Part shown: in pieces, positions 33,681 to 42,285 of the stretch
How positions within the stretch are numbered: the stretch's first letter is position 1
Layout of the letters: every line of letters starts with the position of its first letter
From: Lachnospiraceae bacterium
GTDB lineage: Bacteria; Bacillota; Clostridia; Lachnospirales; Lachnospiraceae
Reading direction: 5' to 3'
DNA: 64,000 nt
Assembly (NCBI GenBank): GCA_022510565.1
Contig: JAFLTE010000012.1
Coordinates: 1-64,000, forward strand
Translations under genes and position numbers: made by a program
Notes under the pieces: generated by a model
What the model saw: the letters and a program-made list of their open reading frames with translations, nothing else
Databases searched by the model: none
What the model was told of the DNA's origin: nothing

Positions 33681-36600
33681 ATGGGTAAGAAATTCTTCGA
33701 TGTATTTCCTACTTTAAAATTGGATACAGGCTTAAAGGACCTCTATGAGCAAGTTACGGTAGATAAGGTCTCCGCCACAAAGCGCAAGGATTTCCTGCGG
33801 GTTTATATCTCTTCGGACAGACTGATCCAGAAAGAGGATGTTTTTCGTGTGGAAGGGGAGATTAAGAGGCAATTCTTCCCGAATGCTGCCATGGTTATCA
33901 AGTTCTACGAGCGGTTTTCGCTGTCCTCACAGTATACACCGGAAAAACTGATGGATGTTTACCGGGACAGTATTCTACTGGAACTACGGGAGTATTCTCC
34001 GGTGGAGTATAACCTTTTCAAAAAAGCGGATATTTCATTCGAGGAGAACAATCGAATGCTTTTAACTGTGGAGGACACGGTGCTCGGACAGGGAAAAGCA
34101 GAGGAATTGGTACGTATTCTGGATAAAATTTATCATGAGCGGTGTGGGCTGTCGGTGGATATTCAGGTATCCTACAAGGAGCGCGCTGAAGGGAAGCACA
34201 GGGCGGAAGATGAGCACAAGCTTGCCATGCAGATAGCAGAGATTTCTGCGCGTGCAGGCTATGGCGCTGCAGAGGAAACGGAAAACGGCGGAGAGATTTG
34301 GAACGAAAACATAACGGATGATATTATAAATGAATATCCGGTGCAGGAAGAACCGGCACCCGGCATAGTGGATGTGGGTAATCCTGCGTTATCTGACGGA
34401 ATGCGTCCTACTCAAAATCAACCCGTCAGTGCGCGAACTGACGATGGAAAGAAAATTAAATCTGAATTTAAACGTCCTGTTAAGCGCTCCGACAATCCGG
34501 ATGTACTGTACGGCAAAGACTTCGACGAGGAGGCTATGCCTATCAGTGACATTATCGGTGAGATAGGCGAAGTGGTTATTCGTGGCACAATTATCAACAG
34601 TGACAAGCGCGCAATCAAGAATGAGAGGGTAATCTTGATTTTTGATGTGACGGATTTTACCGATACCATCACCATCAAGATGTTTGTGCATGAAGAGCAG
34701 GCAGATGAAATAACGGATGCTATGAAAAAAGGTGCCTTTGTAAAAATAAAAGGCATGACAATGATGGATAAGTTCGATCATGAATTGACGCTGGGTTCGC
34801 TTGCGGGAGTGAAAAAGATTCCGGATTTCACCGTATCCAGAACGGATACAAGCGTGCGCAAGCGGGTGGAGTTGCACTGTCATACGAAGATGAGTGACAT
34901 GGACGGTGTCTCCGAGGCGAAGGATATTGTGAAGCGTGCCTATAAGTGGGGACATCCTGCCATAGCCATTACGGATCATGGCGTGGCACAATCTTTTCCG
35001 GATGCAAATCATGTGTGGGAAGATTTGTGGAAAGAGGAAAAAAACAAACGCAAAGAGGCAGGAGAGGTTGAGCCCGACAAGCAGGATTTTTTCAAGGTAA
35101 TTTATGGTGTAGAGGCATATTTGGTGGACGATCTGCACGAAATTGCAACAGGTGACAAGGGACAGAATTTCAGCCAAGATTTCGTAGTCTTTGATATTGA
35201 GACGACCGGCTTTTCTCCGGTGGAAAATCGTATTATTGAGATTGGCGCGGTGAAGGTATGCGGCGGTAAAACTGTGGACCGCTTCTCAGCCTTCGTTAAT
35301 CCGGAGGTGCCGATTCCCTTTGAGATAGAGAAGCTGACGGGCATACGGGATGACATGGTGGTTGATGCGGAGAAAATCGAAAGCGTTCTGCCCAGGTTTC
35401 TCAGCTTTAGCGAAGGGTGTATGCTGGTAGCGCACAATGCAGGCTTCGATATGAGCTTTATTATGGAAAACTGCGATAGGCAGGGAATTTCCCATGATTT
35501 TACTTACGTAGACACGGTGGGCATGGCGAGGGTCATGCTGCCTGCACAGTCCAAGCACACGCTGGACGCGGTAGCCAAGACCTTGGGGGTGTCGCTCGTA
35601 AATCACCACAGAGCTGTGGATGATGCCGAGGCTACGGCGGAGATTTTTGTCAGGCTGATTGAGATGATGGCGAAGGACGGTATTACGACGCTTGCACAGA
35701 TTAACGAGAAGGGCAAGGCAAGTCCCGATATCATCAAGAGACTGCCTACCTATCATGGTATTATTTTGGCGAAAAACAATGTGGGACGGATGAACTTGTA
35801 CAGATTGATTTCCATGTCTCATCTTACCTATTTTGCCAGAAGACCGCGTATTCCCAAGAGTATCTTAAACCAGTATAGGGAAGGGTTGATTATCGGAAGC
35901 GCCTGCGAGGCAGGAGAGTTGTATCGAGCCATATTGGAGGGGAAGCCCGATGCGGAGATTGCAAGACTTGTGAATTTCTATGATTATCTGGAAATCCAGC
36001 CGCTTGGCAACAATCAGTTTATGATTGCCTCCGACAAGCTGCCTAACATTAATTCCGAAGAGGATATTATGGAGATTAACCGTAAAATCGTGCGGTTGGG
36101 CGAGCAGTTTCACAAGCCGGTGGCTGCCACCTGCGATGTGCATTTCCTGAATCCGGAGGATGAAATCTACCGTCGCATCATCATGGCCGGACAGGGATTT
36201 CCCGATGCGGACAATCAGGCACCGCTGTATTTGCGTACGACGGAGGAGATGCTTGCGGAATTTGCTTATCTGGGAAGCGATAAGGCGGAAGAAGTGGTAA
36301 TTACCAACACCAATCTGATTGCGGATATGATTGAGAGCATGTCTCCCGTGCGGCCCGACAAATGTCCGCCGGTCATAGAGGACAGTGACAGACAGCTAAC
36401 CGAAATATGCTACAGCAAGGCACATGAGCTGTATGGCGATACACTGCCGGATATTGTGGAGGCACGCTTGAAAAAAGAGCTGGATTCCATTATCTCCAAC
36501 GGTTTTGCGGTGATGTACATCATAGCGCAGAAATTGGTATGGAAATCGGTGGAGGACGGTTATCTGGTAGGTTCCCGTGGCTCCGTGGGGAGTTCTTTCG

Positions 36601-38261
36601 TGGCGAATATGGCAGGGATTACGGAGGTAAATTCCTTAAGTCCGCACTATCTGTGCCCTAAGTGCCATTACTACGATTTTGATTCCGAGGAGGTGCTGGC
36701 CTACGGTGGCGGTGCGGGCTGTGATATGCCGGATAAAAACTGTCCAAGATGCGGCGAGCCGCTTAAGAAAGAAGGATTTGACATTCCCTTTGAGACGTTC
36801 CTTGGTTTTAAGGGAGACAAAGAGCCTGATATCGATTTGAATTTCTCCGGAGAATACCAGAGTAAGGCGCATAAATATACGGAAGTAATCTTTGGCAGCG
36901 GACAGACTTACCGTGCGGGTACGATAGGCACCCTGGCTGATAAGACTGCCTTCGGATATGTGAAAAATTATTATGAAGAGCGTGGAAAACATAAACGGGT
37001 ATGTGAGATTAACCGTATTGTCACGGGATGTACCGGAATACGCAGGAGCACGGGACAGCATCCGGGCGGTATTGTTGTACTGCCGATGGGGGAGGACATC
37101 AATTCATTTACACCGGTACAGCATCCTGCCAACGATATGGATACCGACATCATTACTACGCACTTTGATTATCATTCTATTGACCATAATTTATTGAAAC
37201 TTGATATACTCGGTCACGACGATCCGACTATGATCCGTATGCTACAGGATTTGACGGGAATCGACCCTGTCACGATTCCGCTGGACGATCCGGGAGTAAT
37301 GTCGCTCTTTGCGTCCACGGAGGCGCTGGGAATTACACCGGAGCAGATTGGCGGCTGTAAGCTGGGATGTCTGGGTATTCCGGAATTCGGTACAGACTTC
37401 GTAATCCAGATGGTTATTGATGCGAAGCCGAAATGTTTCACGGATTTGGTGCGTATCTCCGGCTTGTCTCACGGCACGGATGTGTGGCTCGGCAATGCGC
37501 AGACATTGATTGAGGAAGGAAAAGCGACCATCTCCACGGCTATCTGTTGTCGTGACGATATTATGATTTACCTCATTCAGATGGGAGTGGACCCGGCACT
37601 CTCCTTTACGATTATGGAGAGCGTGCGTAAGGGTAAGGGCTTAAAACCGGAGTGGGAAGAAGCGATGCTTGCCGCCAATGTGCCGGACTGGTACATCTGG
37701 TCGTGTAAGAAAATCAAGTATATGTTCCCGAAGGCTCACGCTGCGGCTTACGTTATGATGGCGTGGCGTATTGCCTACTGTAAGATTAACTATCCGCTTG
37801 CATATTATGCGGCCTTTTTCAGTATTCGCGCCTCGGCTTTTTCCTATGAGCTGATGTGTCAGGGACAAGCACACTTGGAGAGTGTGATGGCGGACTATAA
37901 GCGGAGAGGCGATACGCTTTCCAAGAAAGAGCAAGATACTTATAAGGATATGAAAATTGTGCAGGAGATGTACGCCAGAGGATTTGAGTTCGTGCCGATT
38001 GACATTTTCACGGCACAGTCCCGACTGTTTCAGATTGTGGACGGCAAGCTGATGCCTTCCATAAACAGTATTGACGGTGTCGGGCAGGCGGCGGCGGACG
38101 CCATTGTGGAGGCGGCCAAAGACGGTCCGTTCCTAAGCAAAGACGATTTCAGGCAGCGAACCAAGGCATCCAAGACAATAGTGGATCTGATGAGCAGTCT
38201 GGGACTTCTCGGTAACCTGCCGGAGTCCAACCAGATTAGTCTGTTTGATTTTGTGAGTTAA
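33681..38261 (+). CDS. polC: DNA polymerase III PolC-type alpha subunit with proofreading
   Basis: PolC is the Gram-positive replicase (1526 aa). Domains: N-terminal region (1-190), a variable acidic linker (about 195-275), an OB domain (about 290-370), the PHP domain (HCHTKMSDMDG near 397) split by the 3'-5' exonuclease (FDIETTGFSP near 505, HRAVDDAEAT), a zinc-binding CPKCHYYDF...CPRCG near 990-1025, the polymerase catalytic DIDLNFSGEYQ near 1050, and C-terminal helix-hairpin-helix. The linker makes it somewhat longer than B. subtilis PolC (1437 aa). Confidence 0.97.
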   Translation: MGKKFFDVFPTLKLDTGLKDLYEQVTVDKVSATKRKDFLRVYISSDRLIQKEDVFRVEGEIKRQFFPNAAMVIKFYERFSLSSQYTPEKLMDVYRDSILLELREYSPVEYNLFKKADISFEENNRMLLTVEDTVLGQGKAEELVRILDKIYHERCGLSVDIQVSYKERAEGKHRAEDEHKLAMQIAEISARAGYGAAEETENGGEIWNENITDDIINEYPVQEEPAPGIVDVGNPALSDGMRPTQNQPVSARTDDGKKIKSEFKRPVKRSDNPDVLYGKDFDEEAMPISDIIGEIGEVVIRGTIINSDKRAIKNERVILIFDVTDFTDTITIKMFVHEEQADEITDAMKKGAFVKIKGMTMMDKFDHELTLGSLAGVKKIPDFTVSRTDTSVRKRVELHCHTKMSDMDGVSEAKDIVKRAYKWGHPAIAITDHGVAQSFPDANHVWEDLWKEEKNKRKEAGEVEPDKQDFFKVIYGVEAYLVDDLHEIATGDKGQNFSQDFVVFDIETTGFSPVENRIIEIGAVKVCGGKTVDRFSAFVNPEVPIPFEIEKLTGIRDDMVVDAEKIESVLPRFLSFSEGCMLVAHNAGFDMSFIMENCDRQGISHDFTYVDTVGMARVMLPAQSKHTLDAVAKTLGVSLVNHHRAVDDAEATAEIFVRLIEMMAKDGITTLAQINEKGKASPDIIKRLPTYHGIILAKNNVGRMNLYRLISMSHLTYFARRPRIPKSILNQYREGLIIGSACEAGELYRAILEGKPDAEIARLVNFYDYLEIQPLGNNQFMIASDKLPNINSEEDIMEINRKIVRLGEQFHKPVAATCDVHFLNPEDEIYRRIIMAGQGFPDADNQAPLYLRTTEEMLAEFAYLGSDKAEEVVITNTNLIADMIESMSPVRPDKCPPVIEDSDRQLTEICYSKAHELYGDTLPDIVEARLKKELDSIISNGFAVMYIIAQKLVWKSVEDGYLVGSRGSVGSSFVANMAGITEVNSLSPHYLCPKCHYYDFDSEEVLAYGGGAGCDMPDKNCPRCGEPLKKEGFDIPFETFLGFKGDKEPDIDLNFSGEYQSKAHKYTEVIFGSGQTYRAGTIGTLADKTAFGYVKNYYEERGKHKRVCEINRIVTGCTGIRRSTGQHPGGIVVLPMGEDINSFTPVQHPANDMDTDIITTHFDYHSIDHNLLKLDILGHDDPTMIRMLQDLTGIDPVTIPLDDPGVMSLFASTEALGITPEQIGGCKLGCLGIPEFGTDFVIQMVIDAKPKCFTDLVRISGLSHGTDVWLGNAQTLIEEGKATISTAICCRDDIMIYLIQMGVDPALSFTIMESVRKGKGLKPEWEEAMLAANVPDWYIWSCKKIKYMFPKAHAAAYVMMAWRIAYCKINYPLAYYAAFFSIRASAFSYELMCQGQAHLESVMADYKRRGDTLSKKEQDTYKDMKIVQEMYARGFEFVPIDIFTAQSRLFQIVDGKLMPSINSIDGVGQAAADAIVEAAKDGPFLSKDDFRQRTKASKTIVDLMSSLGLLGNLPESNQISLFDFVS

Positions 38262-38279
38262 GATAATCTATGATATAAT
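38251..38279 (+). promoter_or_regulatory. Promoter for the cytidylate-kinase-like gene
   Basis: TTGTGA, 17-base spacer, TATAAT, overlapping the last codons of polC. Predicted start near 38286, about 17 bases before ATG 38303, which follows GGGAGGTGACGGC. Confidence 0.6.
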
Positions 38280-38302
38280 GTGCACATGAGGGAGGTGACG
38301 GC

Positions 38303-38893
38303 ATGAGGAAAATTATAACAATCGGAAGAGAGTTCGGTGCGGGCGGCGGCGAGATCGGTAAGCGCATTGCCAAGGAATTGGGTATTGAGTATTATGATAA
38401 GGATATTATCTTCAAGACTGTGATGGCAGGAAAGAATTTAACCCCGGAGCAAGTGCACAGATGGGATGAGCGCGTGCCGAAGAATTTCGGGTTTACGCAG
38501 AGCCTGTTCGACTTTTATAATAAGCCTCTGGAGGAGGAATTATGGCAGGCGCAGCGGGATGCCATACGCGAATTGGCTAACAAGGAGAGCTGCGTGATTG
38601 TAGGACGAAACGGCGATTATATCCTGCGGGAGTTCGACCATTGTCTGAATGTGTTTATTCACGCGGGTTTCGCATGGCGCGTAAGACGTATGACAGCTAT
38701 GATGGACGGAAAGAGCGAGGAGCAGGTGGCCGGCGATGTCAAAGCCGTAGATAAGGCGCGCAAAAAATACTGTGAATATTACACGAAGTGTACCTACGGC
38801 GATGCACGCAATTATGACCTGACGTTAAATACGGAGAAGCTTGGTATAGATAAGGCTGTAGAGCTGATTCTGGCGGCAGCGGAAACTATCTGA
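38303..38893 (+). CDS. Cytidylate kinase-like protein (AAA/P-loop, Cytidylate_kin2 type)
   Basis: A 196-aa P-loop kinase-like protein. It begins ITIGREFGAGGGEIGKRIA, a modified Walker A, then YYDKDII and an internal VGRNGDYILREF with LID-like KARKKYCEYYT. Length and motifs fit the Cytidylate_kin2 family, common in gut Firmicutes, whose substrate is not established. It is not the housekeeping cmk, which is normally fused or next to ispH/rpsA. Expressed from its own promoter. Confidence 0.8.
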   Translation: MRKIITIGREFGAGGGEIGKRIAKELGIEYYDKDIIFKTVMAGKNLTPEQVHRWDERVPKNFGFTQSLFDFYNKPLEEELWQAQRDAIRELANKESCVIVGRNGDYILREFDHCLNVFIHAGFAWRVRRMTAMMDGKSEEQVAGDVKAVDKARKKYCEYYTKCTYGDARNYDLTLNTEKLGIDKAVELILAAAETI

Positions 38894-38952
38894 TTTGTTT
38901 TGTTCGAATAAATAGGACATATTGTTTGAGTGTATGTTTGTATACAATTCGC

Positions 38953-38981
38953 TTGACAAGGTATGGAAAAATCCATATACT
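38953..38981 (+). promoter_or_regulatory. Consensus promoter with operator-like inverted repeat for ABC transporter
   Basis: TTGACA, 17-base spacer, TATACT: near perfect sigma-A promoter. The spacer and -10 hold an inverted repeat TATGGA-AAAA-TCCATA (38962-38977), well placed to block RNA polymerase, so a repressor operator is likely. Confidence 0.8.
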
Positions 38982-38995
38982 ATTACATGGACATC

Positions 38996-39031
38996 AAAGA
39001 CGGTGTAAAAGAATACGATTACATCGTCTTT
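38996..39031 (+). promoter_or_regulatory. Leader hairpin of the ABC transporter mRNA, possible attenuator
   Basis: AAAGACGGTGTAA pairs with TTACATCGTCTTT (13 bp, one G:U), ten-base loop, next base T. It lies in the 5' leader, about 43 bases before the substrate-binding protein ATG. It may terminate or protect the transcript. Confidence 0.55.
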
Positions 39032-39073
39032 TGTGTTAATAAGCTATTACATATGGAAAAGGAGAGGATTGTT

Positions 39074-39874
39074 ATGAAAAAATTATTGACATCAGCACTT
39101 ATCGGCTGTATGGCCCTTGGCTTGATGGCATGTGGTTCCGATGCAGGGAATACAAATTCCGGAACAGAGAGCACGGGTTCCGCGTCTTCAGGTGACAAGG
39201 TATGGGTTATCGCAACCGATACGGTATTCCGCCCCTTTGAGTTCACCAATGAGAACGGTGAGTTCGTAGGAATTGACGTAGATATTGTGGCAGCAATCGC
39301 AGAGGATCAGGGATTCCAGTATGAATTGCGGAGCCTCGGCTGGGATGCGGCAGTGGCAGCAGTACAGGCGGGTCAGGCAGATGGTCTGATTGCGGGCGCA
39401 ACCATTAAACAGGAGCGTATTGATTCCGGCTGGATTTTCTCTGACGGATACTATGATGCGACACAGACATTTGTTCTTCCTAATGGAAGCGACATTACAG
39501 GTTTTGCAGATTTGGCAGGCAAGAACGTGGCGGTTAAGAATGGTACGGCAGGTATGGATTTTGCCAACAGCCTGAAAGATGAGTACGGCTTTACCGTGAC
39601 TGTATTTGAGGATTCACCGACCATGTATCAGGACGTTATCTTAGGTAACTCCGCAGCGTGTGTAGAGGATACGCCTATTATGGCAGACTCCATCAAGACA
39701 GGCGGCCTTGCACTTTATATTCCGGATGGAATGGAGAGCGAAGGTGCACCCTACGGTTTCGCAATCATGAATGAGAGCAATCAGGAACTTCTTGACATGT
39801 TTAACAAAGGTCTTGCCAACATCAGAGCAAACGGCAAGTACGACGAAATTCTGAACAAATACTTAGGTAACTAA
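39074..39874 (+). CDS. Polar amino-acid ABC transporter substrate-binding lipoprotein
   Basis: A 266-aa lipoprotein. Signal peptide MKKLLTSALIGCMALGLMAC ends in a lipobox (LMAC), followed by a Ser/Thr/Gly/Asn-rich linker and a SBP_bac_3 type domain (ATDTVFRPFEF, FVGIDVDIVAAIA, ADGLIAGATIKQERI). It captures an amino acid (which one is not certain) outside the membrane for the permease/ATPase encoded next. ATG 39074 follows AAGGAGAGG; a longer frame from 38963 overlaps the promoter and is rejected. Confidence 0.95.
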   Translation: MKKLLTSALIGCMALGLMACGSDAGNTNSGTESTGSASSGDKVWVIATDTVFRPFEFTNENGEFVGIDVDIVAAIAEDQGFQYELRSLGWDAAVAAVQAGQADGLIAGATIKQERIDSGWIFSDGYYDATQTFVLPNGSDITGFADLAGKNVAVKNGTAGMDFANSLKDEYGFTVTVFEDSPTMYQDVILGNSAACVEDTPIMADSIKTGGLALYIPDGMESEGAPYGFAIMNESNQELLDMFNKGLANIRANGKYDEILNKYLGN

Positions 39875-39888
39875 TTGTAATAAGTCTT

Positions 39889-39916
39889 TTTCGGGCGGCA
39901 TATCTGCCGCCCGAAA
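39889..39916 (+). other. Perfect 12-bp GC-rich stem-loop between binding protein and permease
   Basis: TTTCGGGCGGCA, loop TATC, TGCCGCCCGAAA. No T tract follows on the + strand. Such stems between a binding protein gene and its permease commonly block 3' decay and give more binding protein than permease. Confidence 0.7.
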
Positions 39917-39944
39917 TTGTAAGAAAGTAAGGAGATACTGCCAT

Positions 39945-40613
39945 ATGGTAATGATAATTCAGAGATACGGTATAATGCTGATCCGAGCGCTCGGACAGAC
40001 ATTGCTGCTGACCCTGCTTTCACTTGTGTTCGCCATGGTTATCGGTATGATTTTCGGACTGATGAATGTGGGGAACAAAAGAGTGCTTAATTTCATCGGC
40101 ACGGTTTACGTGGATGCGGTGCGCGGTGTGCCGCTTATCGTACTGGCGTATTTTATCTATTTTGGTATTCCGGCAGGCATACAGGGGTTAGGATTTACTA
40201 ATTTCAGATTAGGTCCGCTTCAGGCGGGTACGATTGCGCTGTCCATGAACTGCGGCGCATATATGGCTGAGATTATCAGGGCGGGTATCCAGAGTGTGGA
40301 CAGAGGGCAGATGGAGGCAGGCAGAAGTCTCGGAATGTCGTATGGTGCATCTATGTGGCTGATTGTGATACCTCAGGCAATCCGCACCATGGTTCCGTCT
40401 ATCATCAACCAGTTTATCATTACCTTAAAGGATACATCCATTCTTTCCGTTATCGGTTTCCCGGAACTGACGAATGTGGGTAAGACAATTATGGGTAATA
40501 CATTTAAGAATCTGCAGGCATGGGCGATTGTCGGTATTATGTATATGGTTGTTATTATCACATTAAGTAAAGTATCCAAGAGGATTGAGAGGAGGATCAA
40601 CCGTGGCAGATAG
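39945..40613 (+). CDS. Polar amino-acid ABC transporter permease
   Basis: A 222-aa His/Glu/Gln/Arg/opine-type permease with about five transmembrane helices. It shows the N-terminal [27 protein letters not shown] and the EAA loop [22 protein letters not shown] contacting the ATPase. Start ATG 39945 follows AAGGAG. Its end contains the GGAGG site of the ATPase gene. Confidence 0.95.
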   Translation: MVMIIQRYGIMLIRALGQTLLLTLLSLVFAMVIGMIFGLMNVGNKRVLNFIGTVYVDAVRGVPLIVLAYFIYFGIPAGIQGLGFTNFRLGPLQAGTIALSMNCGAYMAEIIRAGIQSVDRGQMEAGRSLGMSYGASMWLIVIPQAIRTMVPSIINQFIITLKDTSILSVIGFPELTNVGKTIMGNTFKNLQAWAIVGIMYMVVIITLSKVSKRIERRINRGR

Positions 40614-41337
40614 TAAGATTTCCGTGAGAAATTTGAAGAAGAATTTCGGTTCACTGGAAGTCCTGAGGGACATTAGCTTGGAAGTGACCGAAGGCGAAGT
40701 CGTGGTTTTAATCGGACCTTCAGGAAGCGGTAAATCCACCCTTCTTCGATGCCTGAATCAGTTGGAGACGGTAACTTCCGGACAGATTTTCATAGACGGT
40801 CATGATGTGACCGACAAGCATACTGATATCAATAAAGTGCGTGAGAACATCGGAATGGTGTTCCAGCATTTTAACCTGTTCAATCACTTGACTGTGTTAA
40901 AAAATATGACACTTGCGCCGGTACATTTGAAAACCTTATCCAAAGAAGAGGCTAAGAACAAGGCTATGGGCCTGTTAAACCGTGTTGGTCTGGCAGATAA
41001 GGCAGATGCATATCCGAGCCAGTTGTCCGGCGGACAGAAGCAGCGTGTGGCAATCGCCAGAGCGCTGGAGATGAATCCGGATATCATGCTCTTTGATGAG
41101 CCTACCAGTGCGCTTGACCCAGAGATGGTTGGTGAGGTACTCGCGGTTATGAAGGAGCTTGCCAGAGAGGGCATGACGATGGTGGTTGTAACCCACGAGA
41201 TCGGGTTCGCCCGTGAGGTAGCAAGCCGCGTCATCTTCATGGAAGGCGGTTACATCGTGGAGGACGGTACGCCGGACGAAGTAATCAATCATCCGAAAGA
41301 GGCGAGGACGGCGGATTTTCTGAGCAAGGTGCTGTAA
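40603..41337 (+). CDS. Polar amino-acid ABC transporter ATP-binding protein
   Basis: A 244-aa GlnQ-type ATPase. It has Walker [13 protein letters not shown]-loop VFQHFNLF, signature [15 protein letters not shown], Walker [15 protein letters not shown] and the H-loop THEIGFA. GTG 40603 is the start: GGAGG at 40590-40594 is eight bases upstream, and the gene overlaps the permease end by 11 bases. No clear terminator follows before the tRNA promoter. Confidence 0.96.
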   Translation: MADSKISVRNLKKNFGSLEVLRDISLEVTEGEVVVLIGPSGSGKSTLLRCLNQLETVTSGQIFIDGHDVTDKHTDINKVRENIGMVFQHFNLFNHLTVLKNMTLAPVHLKTLSKEEAKNKAMGLLNRVGLADKADAYPSQLSGGQKQRVAIARALEMNPDIMLFDEPTSALDPEMVGEVLAVMKELAREGMTMVVVTHEIGFAREVASRVIFMEGGYIVEDGTPDEVINHPKEARTADFLSKVL

Positions 41338-41364
41338 TAAAATTTAAAAAATTCTAAAAAGTAC

Positions 41365-41393
41365 TTGCATTCTATCCGGAAATATAATAGAAT
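41365..41393 (+). promoter_or_regulatory. Promoter of tRNA-Glu
   Basis: TTGCAT, 17-base spacer, TAGAAT; predicted transcription start about 41400, just upstream of the tRNA at 41413. Confidence 0.6.
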
Positions 41394-41412
41394 AAGCAAG
41401 TGTCAATCAGAT

Positions 41413-41484
41413 GGCTCGTTGGTCAAGCGGTTAAGACGCCGCCCTCTCACGGCGGAAACAGGGGTTCGATTCCCCTACGAGCTG
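41413..41484 (+). tRNA. tRNA-Glu (anticodon CTC)
   Basis: Cloverleaf seen by eye: acceptor GGCTCGT / ACGAGCT (with a G1:U72 pair), D arm with GGTCAAGCGGTTAAGAC, anticodon stem CCGCC / GGCGG with loop CTCTCAC (anticodon CTC, codon GAG), T arm AGGGG-TTCGATT-CCCCT, and discriminator G73. CCA is not encoded, as often in Firmicutes. An open frame (41365-41700) across it is a shadow. Confidence 0.93.
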
Positions 41485-41589
41485 TTGACTGTTTATAACA
41501 GCCCAACCCTAAAGATCTTGAGATTAGCGATTACGCTGGTTTCAGGATTTTTTATTTGTATCATATTTCCTAAATTTCTCAAATATCCC

Positions 41590-41618
41590 TTGCAAACACA
41601 GTCAAAAGGTGCTACAAT
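41590..41618 (+). promoter_or_regulatory. Promoter of the rimP-nusA-infB operon
   Basis: TTGCAA, 17-base spacer, TACAAT. Predicted start of transcription near 41625, leaving a 100-base leader before rimP that contains the terminator hairpin at 41649. The stretch 41485-41589 between the tRNA and this promoter holds only a short hairpin (GCTGTT/AACAGC, 41481-41502) and A+T-rich sequence. Confidence 0.75.
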
Positions 41619-41648
41619 ACCATATGTAATCAAAATAGAGACTACAAT

Positions 41649-41677
41649 AAAGAGTGGACTTGCGAGTCCACTCTTTT
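41649..41677 (+). terminator. Leader terminator ahead of rimP-nusA, probable attenuator
   Basis: AAAGAGTGGACT, loop TGCG, AGTCCACTCTTT, then a short T run (TA interrupted). It lies about 25 bases after the predicted operon start. In B. subtilis the nusA operon is autoregulated by NusA-dependent termination in its leader; the short, interrupted T tract here fits a factor-stimulated terminator. It may also serve the tRNA transcript. Confidence 0.75.
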
Positions 41678-41727
41678 ATATGGTGTCCAAGGACACATAA
41701 GAAGAAAATACAATTCAGGAGGCAGAG

Positions 41728-42213
41728 ATGTCAAAGAGAGAGACATACGAATCCAAAACAGAACAGCTGTTATCTCCGATTGCGGAGAAGTACGGTGTGG
41801 AAATCTATGACGTAGAGTATGTCAAGGAGGGAAGCGACTGGTATCTGCGGGCATATATTGATAAGCCGGAGGGAGTTAACATCGTTGACTGCGAGAATGT
41901 GAGCCGTGCCTTGTCGGATGCGCTGGATGCGGAGGATTATATACCGGACGCTTATATTCTGGAGGTCAGCAGCCCGGGGCTGGGCAGGGCGCTCAAGAAA
42001 GACAGACATCTGGAGAAAAGTATAGGGGCCGAAGTTGAGGTTAAGACGTATAAGCCCATAGACGGACAGAAGGAGTTTACAGGTATATTAAGGGCGTATG
42101 ATGCCGAAACAATCACCATCGGTGATGGCGAGAGTGATGCGGAGAGTGATAATATAACGCGTGTTTTTAAAAGGACTGAGGTTGCCTTAATCAGGCTTGC
42201 GCTTGATTTTTAA
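41728..42213 (+). CDS. rimP: Ribosome maturation factor RimP
   Basis: RimP (161 aa) assists 30S maturation. It has the N-terminal alpha/beta domain (VEIYDVEYVKEGSDWYLRAY, DCENVSRALSDALD, YILEVSSPGLGRALKK) and a C-terminal Sm-like beta barrel. GGAGGCAGAG lies before ATG 41728. First gene of the nusA operon, as in B. subtilis (ylxS). Confidence 0.95.
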   Translation: MSKRETYESKTEQLLSPIAEKYGVEIYDVEYVKEGSDWYLRAYIDKPEGVNIVDCENVSRALSDALDAEDYIPDAYILEVSSPGLGRALKKDRHLEKSIGAEVEVKTYKPIDGQKEFTGILRAYDAETITIGDGESDAESDNITRVFKRTEVALIRLALDF

Positions 42214-42285
42214 TGCAATATATAAAGTATGTAATTGAATCCGTAAATTGAAATACAGATTAGAAACATAGGAGGATAACGGAAA

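Noticed and set aside
34389-35177. 262-aa minus-strand frame in polC
   Set aside because: Shadow of polC; His/Cys-rich composition typical of antisense frames, no domain.
41485-41589. tRNA-associated phage attachment site remnant
   Set aside because: No repeat of the tRNA 3' end and no integrase were seen nearby.
41365-41700. 111-aa open frame across the tRNA and nusA leader
   Set aside because: It runs through a complete tRNA-Glu cloverleaf, two promoters and a terminator, has no ribosome binding site and no recognisable domain.
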